Part shown: piece after piece, positions 34,128 to 42,812 of the stretch | Position numbering within the stretch: position 1 is the first letter of the stretch | Layout: every line of letters begins with the position of its first letter | Assembly: GCF_001668575.1 (NCBI RefSeq) | Contig: NZ_LZMD01000059.1 | Location: forward strand, 1 to 48,430 | Direction of reading: 5' to 3' | Length of the DNA: 48,430 bases | Origin: Mycobacterium sp. 1164985.4 | GTDB lineage: Bacteria > Actinomycetota > Actinomycetes > Mycobacteriales > Mycobacteriaceae | Program-made: the position numbers and the translations under genes | Notes under the pieces: model-generated | The model's input: the letters and a program-made list of their open reading frames with translations, nothing else | Told to the model about the DNA's origin: nothing | Database searches by the model: none

Positions 34128-35528
34128 ATGCGGATCGCCCGGCACGTCAGTGAGCTCATCGGCAACACCCCCCTGGTACAGCTGAACTCCGTTGTCCCCC
34201 ACGGAGCGGGCACGGTCGCGGCGAAGATCGAGTACCTCAATCCGGGCGGCAGCTCCAAGGACCGCATCGCCATCAAGATGATCGACGCCGCGGAGGCCAG
34301 CGGTGAGCTGCGGCCCGGCGGCACGATCGTCGAACCGACGTCGGGGAACACCGGCGTCGGGTTGGCCCTCGTCGCCCAGCAGCGCGGATACAAGTGCATC
34401 TTCGTCTGCCCCGACAAGGTCAGCGAGGACAAGCGGAACGTGCTGCGCGCCTACGGCGCCGACGTGGTCGTCTGCCCGACGGCGGTGCCGCCGGACCATC
34501 CCGACAGCTACTACAGCGTTTCCGACCGGCTGGTGGAAGAGATCGACGGGGCGTGGAAACCCGATCAGTACTCCAACCCGATGGGTCCCGAATCGCACTA
34601 CGAGACGACCGGCCCCGAGATCTGGGCCGACACCGACGGCAAGGTCACCCATTTCGTCGCGGGCGTGGGCACCGGCGGCACCATCACCGGCGCCGGCCGC
34701 TACCTGAAGGATGTGTCCGGAGGCAAGGTCCGGATCATCGGCGCCGATCCGGAGGGATCGGTGTACTCCGGCGGCTCCGGCAGGCCGTACCTTGTCGAGG
34801 GCGTCGGCGAGGACTTCTGGCCCAAGGCCTACGACCCCGCGGTACCCGACGAGATCATCGCGGTCTCGGACGCCGATTCGTTCGAGATGACGCGCCGGCT
34901 GGCGCGCGAGGAGGCGTTGCTCGTCGGCGGGTCGTGCGGTATGGCCGTCGTCGCCGCTATCAAAGTGGCCGAGCAGGCCGGGCCCGACGCGCTCGTCGTC
35001 GTTCTTCTGCCCGACGGCGGAAGAGGGTACCTGTCAAAGATTTTCGACGACGACTGGATGTCCTCGTACGGGTTCCTGCGCAGTCGGCTGGACGGCTCGG
35101 TGGAGGAGTCGACGGTTGGCGACGTGTTGCGTGGAAAGTCGGGTGCGTTGCCTGACCTAGTGCACACGCACCCGTCGGAAACGGTGCGCGACGCGATCGG
35201 AATCCTTCGCGAATACGGCGTCTCGCAGATGCCCGTCGTCGGTGCCGAACCGCCGGTGATGGCGGGAGAGGTCGCGGGCAGCGTGTCCGAGCGCGAACTG
35301 CTTTCGGCCGTGTTCGAGGGCCGCGCCAAGCTCGCCGACGCGGTGGCCGACCACATGAGCCCGCCGCTACCGCTCATCGGTGCGGGCGAAACCGTCAGCG
35401 CCGCGGCGAAAGAGCTTCGCGAGTGCGACGCCGTGATGGTTGTCGAGGAAGGCAAGCCGGTCGGCGTGCTGACCCGTCACGACCTGCTCGGTTTCCTGTC
35501 GGAGGGCAGTAAGCGCCGGGTTCGCTAG
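34128..35528 (+). CDS. cbs: Cystathionine beta-synthase
   Basis: 466 residues. PLP lysine Lys44 in NPGGSSKDRIAIKM; PTSGNTGVGLALVA binds substrate carboxylate; GVGTGGTITGAGRYLK binds PLP phosphate; GGSCGMAVVAA closes the site. Two CBS domains fill residues about 335-466 (HPSETVRDAIGILREYGVSQMP and MVVEEGKPVGVLTRHDLL), usually regulatory. Condenses serine (or activated serine) with homocysteine to cystathionine. With metB nearby it covers both directions of transsulfuration. Confidence 0.95.
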   Translation: MRIARHVSELIGNTPLVQLNSVVPHGAGTVAAKIEYLNPGGSSKDRIAIKMIDAAEASGELRPGGTIVEPTSGNTGVGLALVAQQRGYKCIFVCPDKVSEDKRNVLRAYGADVVVCPTAVPPDHPDSYYSVSDRLVEEIDGAWKPDQYSNPMGPESHYETTGPEIWADTDGKVTHFVAGVGTGGTITGAGRYLKDVSGGKVRIIGADPEGSVYSGGSGRPYLVEGVGEDFWPKAYDPAVPDEIIAVSDADSFEMTRRLAREEALLVGGSCGMAVVAAIKVAEQAGPDALVVVLLPDGGRGYLSKIFDDDWMSSYGFLRSRLDGSVEESTVGDVLRGKSGALPDLVHTHPSETVRDAIGILREYGVSQMPVVGAEPPVMAGEVAGSVSERELLSAVFEGRAKLADAVADHMSPPLPLIGAGETVSAAAKELRECDAVMVVEEGKPVGVLTRHDLLGFLSEGSKRRVR

Positions 35529-35547
35529 CGCCTCACTGTCATCGCGC

Positions 35548-35574
35548 TGCCGGGACCTGGAAAAGACCCCGGCA
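35548..35574 (+). terminator. Candidate hairpin terminator after cbs
   Basis: TGCCGGG and CCCGGCA pair around a 13-nt loop, 20 bp after the cbs stop. No T-tract. Separates cbs from pra. Confidence 0.4.
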
Positions 35575-35684
35575 CACGGCGGCTCCGGACGTCCGCATTC
35601 CGCGCAGAAATCCCTGCACAAGGGCGCTTCTCCGGTAGTGTAAGCACGCTTGATCCCAGCTAAGAAGCAGACTGGAGTCGTCCG

Positions 35685-36293
35685 ATGACCGATCAGCCGC
35701 AACCCCCCGGAGACTATCCGCCCCCGCCGCCAGGTGGTTATCCGCCACCGCCGCAGGGTGACGGCACCCCGCCGACGGCGACGGGTTATCCACCTCCGGC
35801 ACAACCGGTTCAAGCGCTGCCGAAAGAGGCTTACACGTCGTGGTTCACCCGCGTACTGGCCTGGCTGATCGACTCGATCCCGATCTTCATCCTGTGGGGT
35901 ATCGGCTACGCGTTGCTGCTCGGCACTCGAGAAACGGCTTGCATCACCGATGTTTCCGAGTACGAGCTCGGCGAGTTCTGCGCGACGGGCGCCTCTACGG
36001 TCGGCCAGCTCGCGGTTACGATCACATCGATACTCGTTCTGGCGTACGTGATCTGGAACTACGGCTACCGCCAGGGCACCACCGGATCGAGCATCGGCAA
36101 GTCCATGTTGAAATTTAAGGTTGTCGGCGAAAAAATCGGCCAACCAATAGGTTTCGGGATGTCGGTGGTACGTCAGCTGGCGCACATCATCGACGCCGCG
36201 ATCTGTTACGTCGGGTATCTGTTCCCGCTGTGGGACGCCAAACGGCAGACTATTGCGGATAAACTCATCGGCACCGTCTGCTTACCGCTGTAG
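35685..36293 (+). CDS. pra: Proline-rich RDD-family membrane protein
   Basis: 202 residues. The first 50 are Pro/Gly/Gln-rich (GDYPPPPPGGYPPPP repeats), the proline-rich antigen-type N-terminus. An RDD domain follows: FTRVLAWLIDSIPIFILWG (TM1), LAVTITSILVLAYVIWNYG (TM2), GSSIGKSMLKFKVV, and a third hydrophobic segment AICYVGYLFPLWDAKRQTIADKL. Matches Pra (Rv1078) by order. Function unknown. The next gene repeats the N-terminal design and starts 17 bp later. Confidence 0.9.
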   Translation: MTDQPQPPGDYPPPPPGGYPPPPQGDGTPPTATGYPPPAQPVQALPKEAYTSWFTRVLAWLIDSIPIFILWGIGYALLLGTRETACITDVSEYELGEFCATGASTVGQLAVTITSILVLAYVIWNYGYRQGTTGSSIGKSMLKFKVVGEKIGQPIGFGMSVVRQLAHIIDAAICYVGYLFPLWDAKRQTIADKLIGTVCLPL

Positions 36294-36310
36294 TCAACCG
36301 GGAAGGTCAC

Positions 36311-37273
36311 ATGACTGATCAACCGCCCCCTCCGCCGGGAGACAACCCGCCACCGCCGCCTCCGCCGGGGGGTTATCCGCCGCCACCGCCGCCGGGCGGA
36401 TATCCACCACCGCCACAGGGAGCCGGTTACCCGCCGGCCGCGCCGGGCGGTTACCCGCCGGCCGCGCCGGGCGGTTACCCGCCGGCCGGTGGTTACCCGC
36501 CGCCGGGTGGGCCGGGATTCCCTGGGGCACAGCAGTACAGCGTGGGCGACGCGTTCTCGTGGGCGTGGGGCAAGTTCACCTCCAACGCTGCGGCGCTGAT
36601 CGTCCCGACGCTGGTCTACGGTGTCATCGTCTCACTGCTGCAGGTGCTCTTCGGCGTGCTGTCGGCTGTCGTAGAACCCGAATCAACCAGTTATTCTACT
36701 GATGACGATGGCTTTCTCTTCTCATTCAACATATCGGGTCCTGCTAGCCTCGCAGTCACCATTGTCGGTTGGCTAGTCCTCCTGGTGGTCGGCGGAATCA
36801 TCCAATCCGCCTACTACAACGGCATATTGGGCGTCGCCAACGGCGAACCGGTGACCATCGGGTCGTTCTTCAAGCCGCGCAACGTAGGTGCCGTCATCAT
36901 CGCGAGCGTGATCGTCGGGTTGCTGACCTCGATCGGCTTCGCGTTGTGCTTCATCCCAGGGTTCATCGTGGCCATCTTCACGATGTTCACCGTGATCGCC
37001 CTGCTGGACCGAAACCTGTCGCCGATCGATGCCATCAAGACCAGCTTCGACATCGCGAAGAACAACTTCGGTCAGGTGCTGGTGACGTTCCTCGTGGTCG
37101 TCGCGGTCACGCTCGTCGGCGCGTTGCTCTGCGGTGTGGGCCTGCTCGTCGCACTTCCGCTGAGTGCGCTGATCGAGGTCTACGCGTACCGCAAGCTCAG
37201 CGGTGGTCAGGTCGCCGAACTGAACCCGCAACCCCTGCCGCCGGGCCCGCCGCCGCAGGTTCCGCAGCAGTAG
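36311..37273 (+). CDS. Proline-rich polytopic membrane protein
   Basis: 320 residues. Residues 1-75 are Pro/Gly/Tyr repeats (GYPPPPPPGG, GYPPAAPG), followed by about six TMs (ALIVPTLVYGVIVSLLQVLF, LAVTIVGWLVLLVVGGIIQ, VIIASVIVGLLTSIGFALCF, FIVAIFTMFTVIALL, VLVTFLVVVAVTLVGALLC). The hydrophobic half resembles proteins with DUF975-type packing. It begins like pra (MTDQPxPPPGD), so the soluble halves probably duplicated. Co-transcribed with pra. Role unknown. Confidence 0.87.
   Translation: MTDQPPPPPGDNPPPPPPPGGYPPPPPPGGYPPPPQGAGYPPAAPGGYPPAAPGGYPPAGGYPPPGGPGFPGAQQYSVGDAFSWAWGKFTSNAAALIVPTLVYGVIVSLLQVLFGVLSAVVEPESTSYSTDDDGFLFSFNISGPASLAVTIVGWLVLLVVGGIIQSAYYNGILGVANGEPVTIGSFFKPRNVGAVIIASVIVGLLTSIGFALCFIPGFIVAIFTMFTVIALLDRNLSPIDAIKTSFDIAKNNFGQVLVTFLVVVAVTLVGALLCGVGLLVALPLSALIEVYAYRKLSGGQVAELNPQPLPPGPPPQVPQQ
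36424..36492 (+). repeat. In-frame tandem 24-bp repeat
   Basis: The unit coding GYPPAAPG (GGTTACCCGCCGGCCGCGCC plus GGGC) is repeated with near-perfect DNA identity and a third truncated copy, continuing into looser GGYPP repeats. Identity at silent positions points to recent slippage, so copy number may vary between strains. Confidence 0.75.
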
Positions 37274-37279
37274 GACGGT

Positions 37280-38452
37280 TCATCGGAAGGCGCTGACACC
37301 GGTCAACGCCTCTCCGATGACCAACTGGTGCACCTCCGACGTGCCCTCGTAGGTCAGCACCGACTCCAGGTTGTTCGCGTGCCGGATGACCGGGTACTCC
37401 AGGGTGATTCCGTTGGCGCCCAGCATAGTTCGGCACTGCCGGGCGATCTGGATGGCTTCGCGGACGTTGTTGAGCTTCCCGAAGCTGACCTGCTCGGGCT
37501 TGATCCGGCCCTCGTCCTTGAGCCTGCCGAGGTGAAGGGCCAGCAGTTGAGCCTTGCCGAGTTCGACTGCCATGTCGGCGATCTTGGCCTGGGTCAGCTG
37601 GTAGGCCGACAGCGGTTTGTCGAACACCTCGCGGGTGCCGACGTAGTCCAGCGCGGCCTGGAGGCAGTCCCTGGCCGCGCCGACGCTGCCGAACACGATC
37701 CCGAACCGGGCCTCCGACAGGCAACTGAGTGGCCCGGACAACCCGCGCGCCTCGGGCAGTTTCGCGTCGGCTGGGAGCCGGACATCGTCGAGGTGCAGCT
37801 CCGAGGTCACCGAGGCCCGTAGCGACAGCTTGTGCGTCATGTCGTTGGCCTGGAAACCGGGCGTGCCGGCGGGCACCAGAAAGCCGGCCACCCCGTCATC
37901 GGTCTGGGCCCACACGACCGCCACGTCGGCGACCGAGCCGTTGGTGATCCACATCTTCGAACCGTTGAGGATCCAGTCGGACCCGTCGCGCTTGGCGTTC
38001 GTGCGCATGCCACCCGGATTGGAGCCGAAGTCGGGTTCGGTCAGCCCGAAGCACCCGATCGCCTCGCCCGCCGCCATCGCGGGCAGCCACTGGTTGCGCT
38101 GCTCCTCGCTGCCCCAGCGGTGGATCGCGAACATCGCCAGCGAGCCCTGCACCGAGACCAGGCTGCGCAGCCCGCTGTCGACGGCCTCGAGTTCCTGGCA
38201 CACCAGGCCGTATGCCGTCGCGGTCGAACCGCCGCAGCCGTACCCGGTCAGGTGCATGCCGAGCAGGCCGAGCTTGCCGAAGTCCGCGGCCAGTTCGCGG
38301 ACCGGGACCTGACCGGTCTCGAACCATTCGGCGATGAACGGCCTCAACCGTTGCTCGCCGAACCGGCGCACGGTCTGGCGCAGCTCGATGTCTTCCGGTG
38401 ACAGCAGGGAGTCCAGCTCGAGCATGTCCTCGAGGCGGGTCGCAGAGCTCAT
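37280..38452 (-). CDS. Acyl-CoA dehydrogenase, glutaryl-CoA dehydrogenase-like
   Basis: 390 residues. FAD/substrate motifs: CFGLTEPDFGSNPGGMRT, WILNGSKMWITNGS, SEARFGIVFGSVGAARDCL and TYEGTSEVHQLVIGEALTG, whose Glu is the catalytic base. SVQGSLAMFAIHRWGSEEQR and RQTVRRFGEQRLRPF are typical of the GCDH-like subgroup. No CoA-ligase or ETF gene is adjacent. Not part of the M. tuberculosis order I remember between pra and metB, so a lineage-specific insertion or loss. Confidence 0.9.
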   Translation of the reverse strand: MSSATRLEDMLELDSLLSPEDIELRQTVRRFGEQRLRPFIAEWFETGQVPVRELAADFGKLGLLGMHLTGYGCGGSTATAYGLVCQELEAVDSGLRSLVSVQGSLAMFAIHRWGSEEQRNQWLPAMAAGEAIGCFGLTEPDFGSNPGGMRTNAKRDGSDWILNGSKMWITNGSVADVAVVWAQTDDGVAGFLVPAGTPGFQANDMTHKLSLRASVTSELHLDDVRLPADAKLPEARGLSGPLSCLSEARFGIVFGSVGAARDCLQAALDYVGTREVFDKPLSAYQLTQAKIADMAVELGKAQLLALHLGRLKDEGRIKPEQVSFGKLNNVREAIQIARQCRTMLGANGITLEYPVIRHANNLESVLTYEGTSEVHQLVIGEALTGVSAFR

Positions 38453-38506
38453 GGGACATGTCTACCCGGTCGGCGCGCCCCACAGTCGTGGCTAGGCTGA
38501 GCGGTG

Positions 38507-39670
38507 ATGTCTGAGAAGCAAACGCACGGTCTGTCCACTCGCGGCCTTTCGACGACGGCCATCCACGCCGTCCGGCCCGACCTGACCACCGGCGCCGTCA
38601 ACGCCCCGATCTACGCCAGCTCGACGTTCGCGCAGGACGGCGTCGGCGGGCTGCGCGGCGGCTACGAGTACGCCAGGACCGGCAACCCCACCCGGGCGGC
38701 GCTGGAGACCTCGCTCGCCGCGGTGGAATCAGCCGCCTACGGTCGGGCGTTCTCGTCGGGCATGGCCGCCACGGACTGCGCGCTGCGGGCGATCCTGCGG
38801 CCGGGTGATCACGTCGTGATGCCCGACGACGCGTACGGCGGGACGTTCCGGCTGATCGACAAGGTGTTCACCAATTGGGGCATCGGCTACACGGCCGTCT
38901 CGCTTGCCGATCTCGACGCCGTGCGCGCAGCGGTCACGCCGGACACCCGGCTGATCCTGGTGGAGACGCCCACCAACCCGCTGCTCTCGATCGCCGACAT
39001 CAGCGCGATCGCGCAAATCGGTGCGGCGTCGAACGTGAAAGTGTTGGTGGACAACACGTTCGCCTCACCCGCGCTGCAGCAGCCGCTGCTGCTGGGCGCC
39101 GACATCGTGCTGCACTCCACCACCAAGTACATCGGCGGGCACTCCGACGTGGTGGGCGGTGCACTGCTCACCAACAGCGAGGAACTCGACGCCGCATTCG
39201 CGTTCCTGCAGAACGGTGCGGGTGCGGTGCCGGGCCCGTTCGACGCCTACCTCACGCTGCGCGGCCTCAAGACCCTGGTGGTCCGCATGCAGCGGCACAG
39301 CGACAACGCGGCCGTCATCGCGGAGTTCCTCGACGGACATCCCGCGATCGAAACCGTCCTCTATCCCGGCCTCCCCGGTCATCCTGGCCACGAGGTCGCG
39401 GCCAGGCAGATGACCGGGTTCGGCGGCATGATCTCCGTACGGCTGCGCGGAGGAGCGGAGGCCGCACGCAAATTTTGTTCGCGCACAGAGGTTTTCATCC
39501 TAGCCGAGTCGCTGGGTGGCGTCGAGTCGCTGATCGAGCACCCCGGCGCGATGACCCATGCGTCGACGGCCGGTTCCCAACTGGAGGTCCCCGAAGACCT
39601 GGTGCGGCTGTCGGTCGGCATCGAAGACGTCGCGGATCTGCTGGCCGACCTCGAACAGGCGTTGAGCTAG
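38507..39670 (+). CDS. metB: Cystathionine gamma-synthase
   Basis: 387 residues from ATG 38507 (GTG 38504 is one codon earlier). TAGGCT (38493-38498) ends 8 nt before the ATG and no Shine-Dalgarno is seen, suggesting a leaderless start. Cys/Met-metabolism PLP enzyme: YEYARTGNPTR, FSSGMAATDCAL, PDDAYGGTFRL, LVDNTFASPALQQPL, PLP lysine Lys207 in LHSTTKYIGGHSD, and AESLGGVESLIEHP. Makes cystathionine from O-acyl-homoserine and cysteine. Very close to M. tuberculosis MetB (Rv1079) as recalled. Confidence 0.95.
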   Translation: MSEKQTHGLSTRGLSTTAIHAVRPDLTTGAVNAPIYASSTFAQDGVGGLRGGYEYARTGNPTRAALETSLAAVESAAYGRAFSSGMAATDCALRAILRPGDHVVMPDDAYGGTFRLIDKVFTNWGIGYTAVSLADLDAVRAAVTPDTRLILVETPTNPLLSIADISAIAQIGAASNVKVLVDNTFASPALQQPLLLGADIVLHSTTKYIGGHSDVVGGALLTNSEELDAAFAFLQNGAGAVPGPFDAYLTLRGLKTLVVRMQRHSDNAAVIAEFLDGHPAIETVLYPGLPGHPGHEVAARQMTGFGGMISVRLRGGAEAARKFCSRTEVFILAESLGGVESLIEHPGAMTHASTAGSQLEVPEDLVRLSVGIEDVADLLADLEQALS

Positions 39671-40335
39671 CCGCTGCGAAGCGCCGGACGCAGCGCCGAG
39701 GCCGTGACCGCGAGGTTCACCTCGGGCAGCGCCGTCGGGGACTCGTCGACCCAACTGCCGAGCGCGATCTCGCCGGCGCGCGCGTGCACCCACCGCCACC
39801 CGCGGTCGTTGAGGCTCAGCAGTGCGCCCAGACCGTCGATCGCGTGCAGCAGTGAGATGATCGCCGCCGTGGACGGCGTTGGCGGGCTGCGATCGAACAG
39901 CGCCGACAACAGCGCCGAACGAGCCTGTCCCGCACGGTTGCGATTGGTCAGCGGCCAGGCGAACTCGTGGCCGAACCGCTTGTCCGGCAATGGGACACGG
40001 CGGATCTGGCCGGTTCGCTCCAGGTGGCCGGCGAGCTGTCCTTCTGTGTGTTTGGCCAGCCGCTTGACCGCTGTCCGCGGCCGCAGCGGGCGGCGTTGCA
40101 ACAGCTGGAACGCCGGCTCGGTCACCGGATCCGTCGGGCCCGGCACCGACAACGCGATCAGGTGGCCCGGTTCGACCGCCTCGCCGTCGACCGAGGGCCG
40201 CACCCGGCACGCCAGGGCCAGGTCGAGCAGCACCGCCGCGGCCAGTACCCGCTCCCGGCGCGCACGATCGAGAGCGGGCTGCGCGGACGCGTTGTCGAGC
40301 AGCAGCAGGAACAGGTCCTCGGCGATCTGCGCCAT
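39667..40335 (-). CDS. GPP34 (GOLPH3/Vps74-like) family protein
   Basis: 222 residues, soluble, Leu/Ala/Arg-rich helices. IAEDLFLLLLDNASAQPALDR at the N-terminus, VLAAAVLLDLALACRV, and a C-terminal GALLSLNDRGWRWVHARAGEIALGSW segment are typical of actinobacterial GPP34-domain proteins; eukaryotic members bind PI4P. Bacterial role unknown. Its stop shares the CTAG of the convergent metB stop. Confidence 0.85.
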   Translation of the reverse strand: MAQIAEDLFLLLLDNASAQPALDRARRERVLAAAVLLDLALACRVRPSVDGEAVEPGHLIALSVPGPTDPVTEPAFQLLQRRPLRPRTAVKRLAKHTEGQLAGHLERTGQIRRVPLPDKRFGHEFAWPLTNRNRAGQARSALLSALFDRSPPTPSTAAIISLLHAIDGLGALLSLNDRGWRWVHARAGEIALGSWVDESPTALPEVNLAVTASALRPALRSG

Positions 40336-40390
40336 GAGCGGATGCTAAACCGCACCCGCACCCGGACCCGAATTCAGCCGGAGGACTCGG

Positions 40391-40885
40391 TCAGGCGTGG
40401 TAGGGCTCGGCCTCGAGCAGCTTCACCTTGACCGTGCTGCCGCTGGGCACCGTGTAGGTGCGCACATCGCCGACCTTGGCGTCGATGAGCGCCTCGCCCA
40501 GCGGCGACTTCGGCGAGTACACCTCGAGCTTGCCGTCGCTGATGCCCTCCTGGCGGGTGGCGATCAGGAAGGTCTCGGTGTCGTTCTCGTCGTCGCCGTA
40601 CTGCACCTTGACGACCGAGCCGGGCAGCGCGACGCCGGATTGCTTGGGCGCCTCGCCGACCTTGGCGTTGTTGAGCAGTTCCTGCAGCTGACGAATCCGG
40701 GCCTCCTGTTGGCCCTGTTCCTCGCGGGCGGCGTGGTATCCGCCGTTCTCGCGAAGGTCGCCCTCTTCGCGACGGTCGTTGATTTCAGCGGCGATGACGG
40801 GCCGGTTGGCGATCAGCTGGTCGAGCTCCGCCTTCAACCGGTCGAATGCCTCCTGCGTGAGCCAGGTGACCTGCGTATCGGTCAT
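40391..40885 (-). CDS. greA: Transcription elongation factor GreA
   Basis: 164 residues from ATG 40885 with AGGAG 9 nt upstream; the frame upstream is shadow. N-terminal coiled-coil ([20 protein letters not shown], then [20 protein letters not shown] with the acidic D-E tip) reaches into the RNA polymerase secondary channel to stimulate cleavage of backtracked RNA. C-terminal FKBP-like domain ([35 protein letters not shown]). Matches Rv1080c by order. Confidence 0.96.
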   Translation of the reverse strand: MTDTQVTWLTQEAFDRLKAELDQLIANRPVIAAEINDRREEGDLRENGGYHAAREEQGQQEARIRQLQELLNNAKVGEAPKQSGVALPGSVVKVQYGDDENDTETFLIATRQEGISDGKLEVYSPKSPLGEALIDAKVGDVRTYTVPSGSTVKVKLLEAEPYHA

Positions 40886-41119
40886 GTCGTCGCGCTCCTG
40901 TCTATTGCGTGTTCTCGCGCTCTTCTCGCGTAAGAAGTCCGGTGGTACGGCGCCGGGGCTTGACGTGTATTGCCGCATCGGCGCGTTCGATCACAGCCAA
41001 ATGCAGCAATACACGGCTCCAGCAGGAACCGTGTACCCGACCATGGTAGCACCGAAGGGTCAACCGGTTTTCACAAATTCGCAGTTCGCCGTTCGCTGAG
41101 CCGCCGAATCAGCGTGATC

Positions 41120-41542
41120 TCAAGGCGCCACGAGATAGGACGGCACGTCGGCGCCGCAGCCGTAGATATCGCCGATGACGGGCCGGCGGGTGGCCTTGAC
41201 GGGCGCGGTCACTTGCACGGTCTGTTGCGTCGACGGCGGGATCAGCACCTCGCGGCGCCCCGTCTCGGCGCCGTCGATGGAGCGTGCCCGAACGATGCAG
41301 ACGGCCGGTTGGGACGGGTCTTCTCGCGTGACGCTGATCGTCACCGACACCGTCTGGTCATCGATCAGTTCGTATGCGTTCAGCTCACCCTTGACGGGCT
41401 CGCCTTCGAACCGGTCGAACGCGACGACGGCGATCACCACCCCCACCACGAGGGCGAGCAGTGTGAAGCCGACGACGATCCAGCGGCGGCGGCCGCCGGA
41501 GAGCCGCTGACGCCCATAGCGTGCGGCGGGGCGATCGATCAT
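41120..41542 (-). CDS. DUF4307 membrane protein (Rv1081c-like)
   Basis: 140 residues. Short basic N-terminus (RPAARYGRQRLSGGRRR), one TM (WIVVGFTLLALVVGVVIAVVAF), then an extracytoplasmic beta domain (TVSVTISVTREDPSQPAVC, VLIPPSTQQTVQVTAPVKAT, GDIYGCGADVPSYLVAP) with two cysteines. This layout is that of DUF4307, found next to greA and mca in actinobacteria. Function unknown. About 230 bp upstream of greA on the same strand. Confidence 0.88.
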   Translation of the reverse strand: MIDRPAARYGRQRLSGGRRRWIVVGFTLLALVVGVVIAVVAFDRFEGEPVKGELNAYELIDDQTVSVTISVTREDPSQPAVCIVRARSIDGAETGRREVLIPPSTQQTVQVTAPVKATRRPVIGDIYGCGADVPSYLVAP

Positions 41543-41661
41543 CTAGTTTTCTATGCCCGTCGGTCGGATAGATCTACAGAACTGGAACTATAGGGACTAC
41601 TGAAAAGTCTCCGCGGGTTGATATGGCCGGAGACGACAGCGCGATGGTAAGGCAGAGCAGG

Positions 41662-42531
41662 TTGAGCGAACTGCGGTTGATGGCGGTGCACGCCCACCCG
41701 GACGACGAGTCCAGCAAGGGCGCCGCCACGATGGCTCGGTACGTGGACCAGGGCGTCCGTGTGCTGGTCGTGACGCTCACCGGCGGCGAACGCGGCGACA
41801 TCCTCAACCCCGCCATGGACCTGCCCGAGGTCCACGGCCGGATGGCCGAGATCCGCCGCGACGAGATGGCCAAGGCCGCCGAGATCCTCGGTGTCGAACA
41901 CCACTGGCTCGGCTTTGTCGACTCCGGCCTGCCCGAAGGCGACCCGCCGCCACCGCTGCCCGAAGGCTGTCTCGGCGTGGTCCCGCTCGAGCAACCGGCA
42001 GAGGCGCTGGTCCGCGTCGTCCGCGAGTTCCGGCCGCACGTGATGACCACCTACGACGAGAACGGCGGCTATCCCCACCCGGACCACATCCGGTGCCATC
42101 AGGTGTCGATGGCGGCTTACGAGGCGGCCGGCGACCACCGCTTGTTCCCCGACGCCGGCGAGCCGTGGAACGTTCAGAAGCTGTACTACACCCACGGCTT
42201 CCTGCGGCAGCGGATGCAACTGCTGCAGGACGAGTTCGCCAAACACGGCGAGGTCGGGCCCTTCGACAAGTGGCTCAAGCACTGGGACCCCGACCACGAC
42301 ATCTTCGCCAAGCGGGTCACCACCCGCATCGAGTGCGCCAAGTACTTCGCCGTGCGCGACGACGCGTTGCGCGCGCATGCCACTCAGATCGACCCCAACG
42401 GGGACTTCTTCCGTGCCCCGATCGAGTGGCAGCAACGGCTCTGGCCCACCGAAGAGTTCGAGCTGGCCCGCTCCCGGGTGCCGGTATCGCTGCCCGAGGA
42501 CGACCTCTTCGCCGGGATCGAGGACCGATGA
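41662..42531 (+). CDS. mca: Mycothiol S-conjugate amidase
   Basis: Zinc amidase that cuts mycothiol S-conjugates to a mercapturic acid and GlcN-Ins. 289 residues from TTG 41662, chosen because characterised Mca begins (M)[19 protein letters not shown]; the frame is open to ATG 41623. Zinc motif [23 protein letters not shown] holds a further ligand His; [17 protein letters not shown] is LmbE-like. The length favours Mca over MshB together with synteny (Rv1082). Confidence 0.93.
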   Translation: MSELRLMAVHAHPDDESSKGAATMARYVDQGVRVLVVTLTGGERGDILNPAMDLPEVHGRMAEIRRDEMAKAAEILGVEHHWLGFVDSGLPEGDPPPPLPEGCLGVVPLEQPAEALVRVVREFRPHVMTTYDENGGYPHPDHIRCHQVSMAAYEAAGDHRLFPDAGEPWNVQKLYYTHGFLRQRMQLLQDEFAKHGEVGPFDKWLKHWDPDHDIFAKRVTTRIECAKYFAVRDDALRAHATQIDPNGDFFRAPIEWQQRLWPTEEFELARSRVPVSLPEDDLFAGIEDR

Positions 42532-42812
42532 ACCTGCTGCTCGCCGTCGGCATGCTGGCCCAGGACCCGCCACGGGACACCGGACCCGACTTCGGAAAGG
42601 CCAGCCCGATTGGACTTCTGGTCGTCGTGCTGCTCCTGATCGGCACGTTCCTGCTGGTGTGGTCGATGAACCGGCAGCTGCGCAAGGTGCCGAAGTCGTT
42701 CGACGTGCAGGCACCGGAGTCGGAGCAGATCGCCGAACCGTCCGATGGGGCGCAGGCGCCGACCGAATCGGAGGCGCCGCCCGACGGGACGAAGCGTGAG
42801 CCAGGGGGCTAA
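42528..42812 (+). CDS. Small single-TM protein (Rv1083-like)
   Basis: 94 residues from ATG 42528, which overlaps the mca stop (ATGA). A weakly hydrophobic N-terminus ([10 protein letters not shown]) precedes a TM ([22 protein letters not shown]), then a short basic patch ([10 protein letters not shown]) and an acidic, Pro/Glu-rich tail. Its 3' end overlaps the next gene by 17 bp. Translationally coupled to mca, function unknown. Confidence 0.85.
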   Translation: MNLLLAVGMLAQDPPRDTGPDFGKASPIGLLVVVLLLIGTFLLVWSMNRQLRKVPKSFDVQAPESEQIAEPSDGAQAPTESEAPPDGTKREPGG

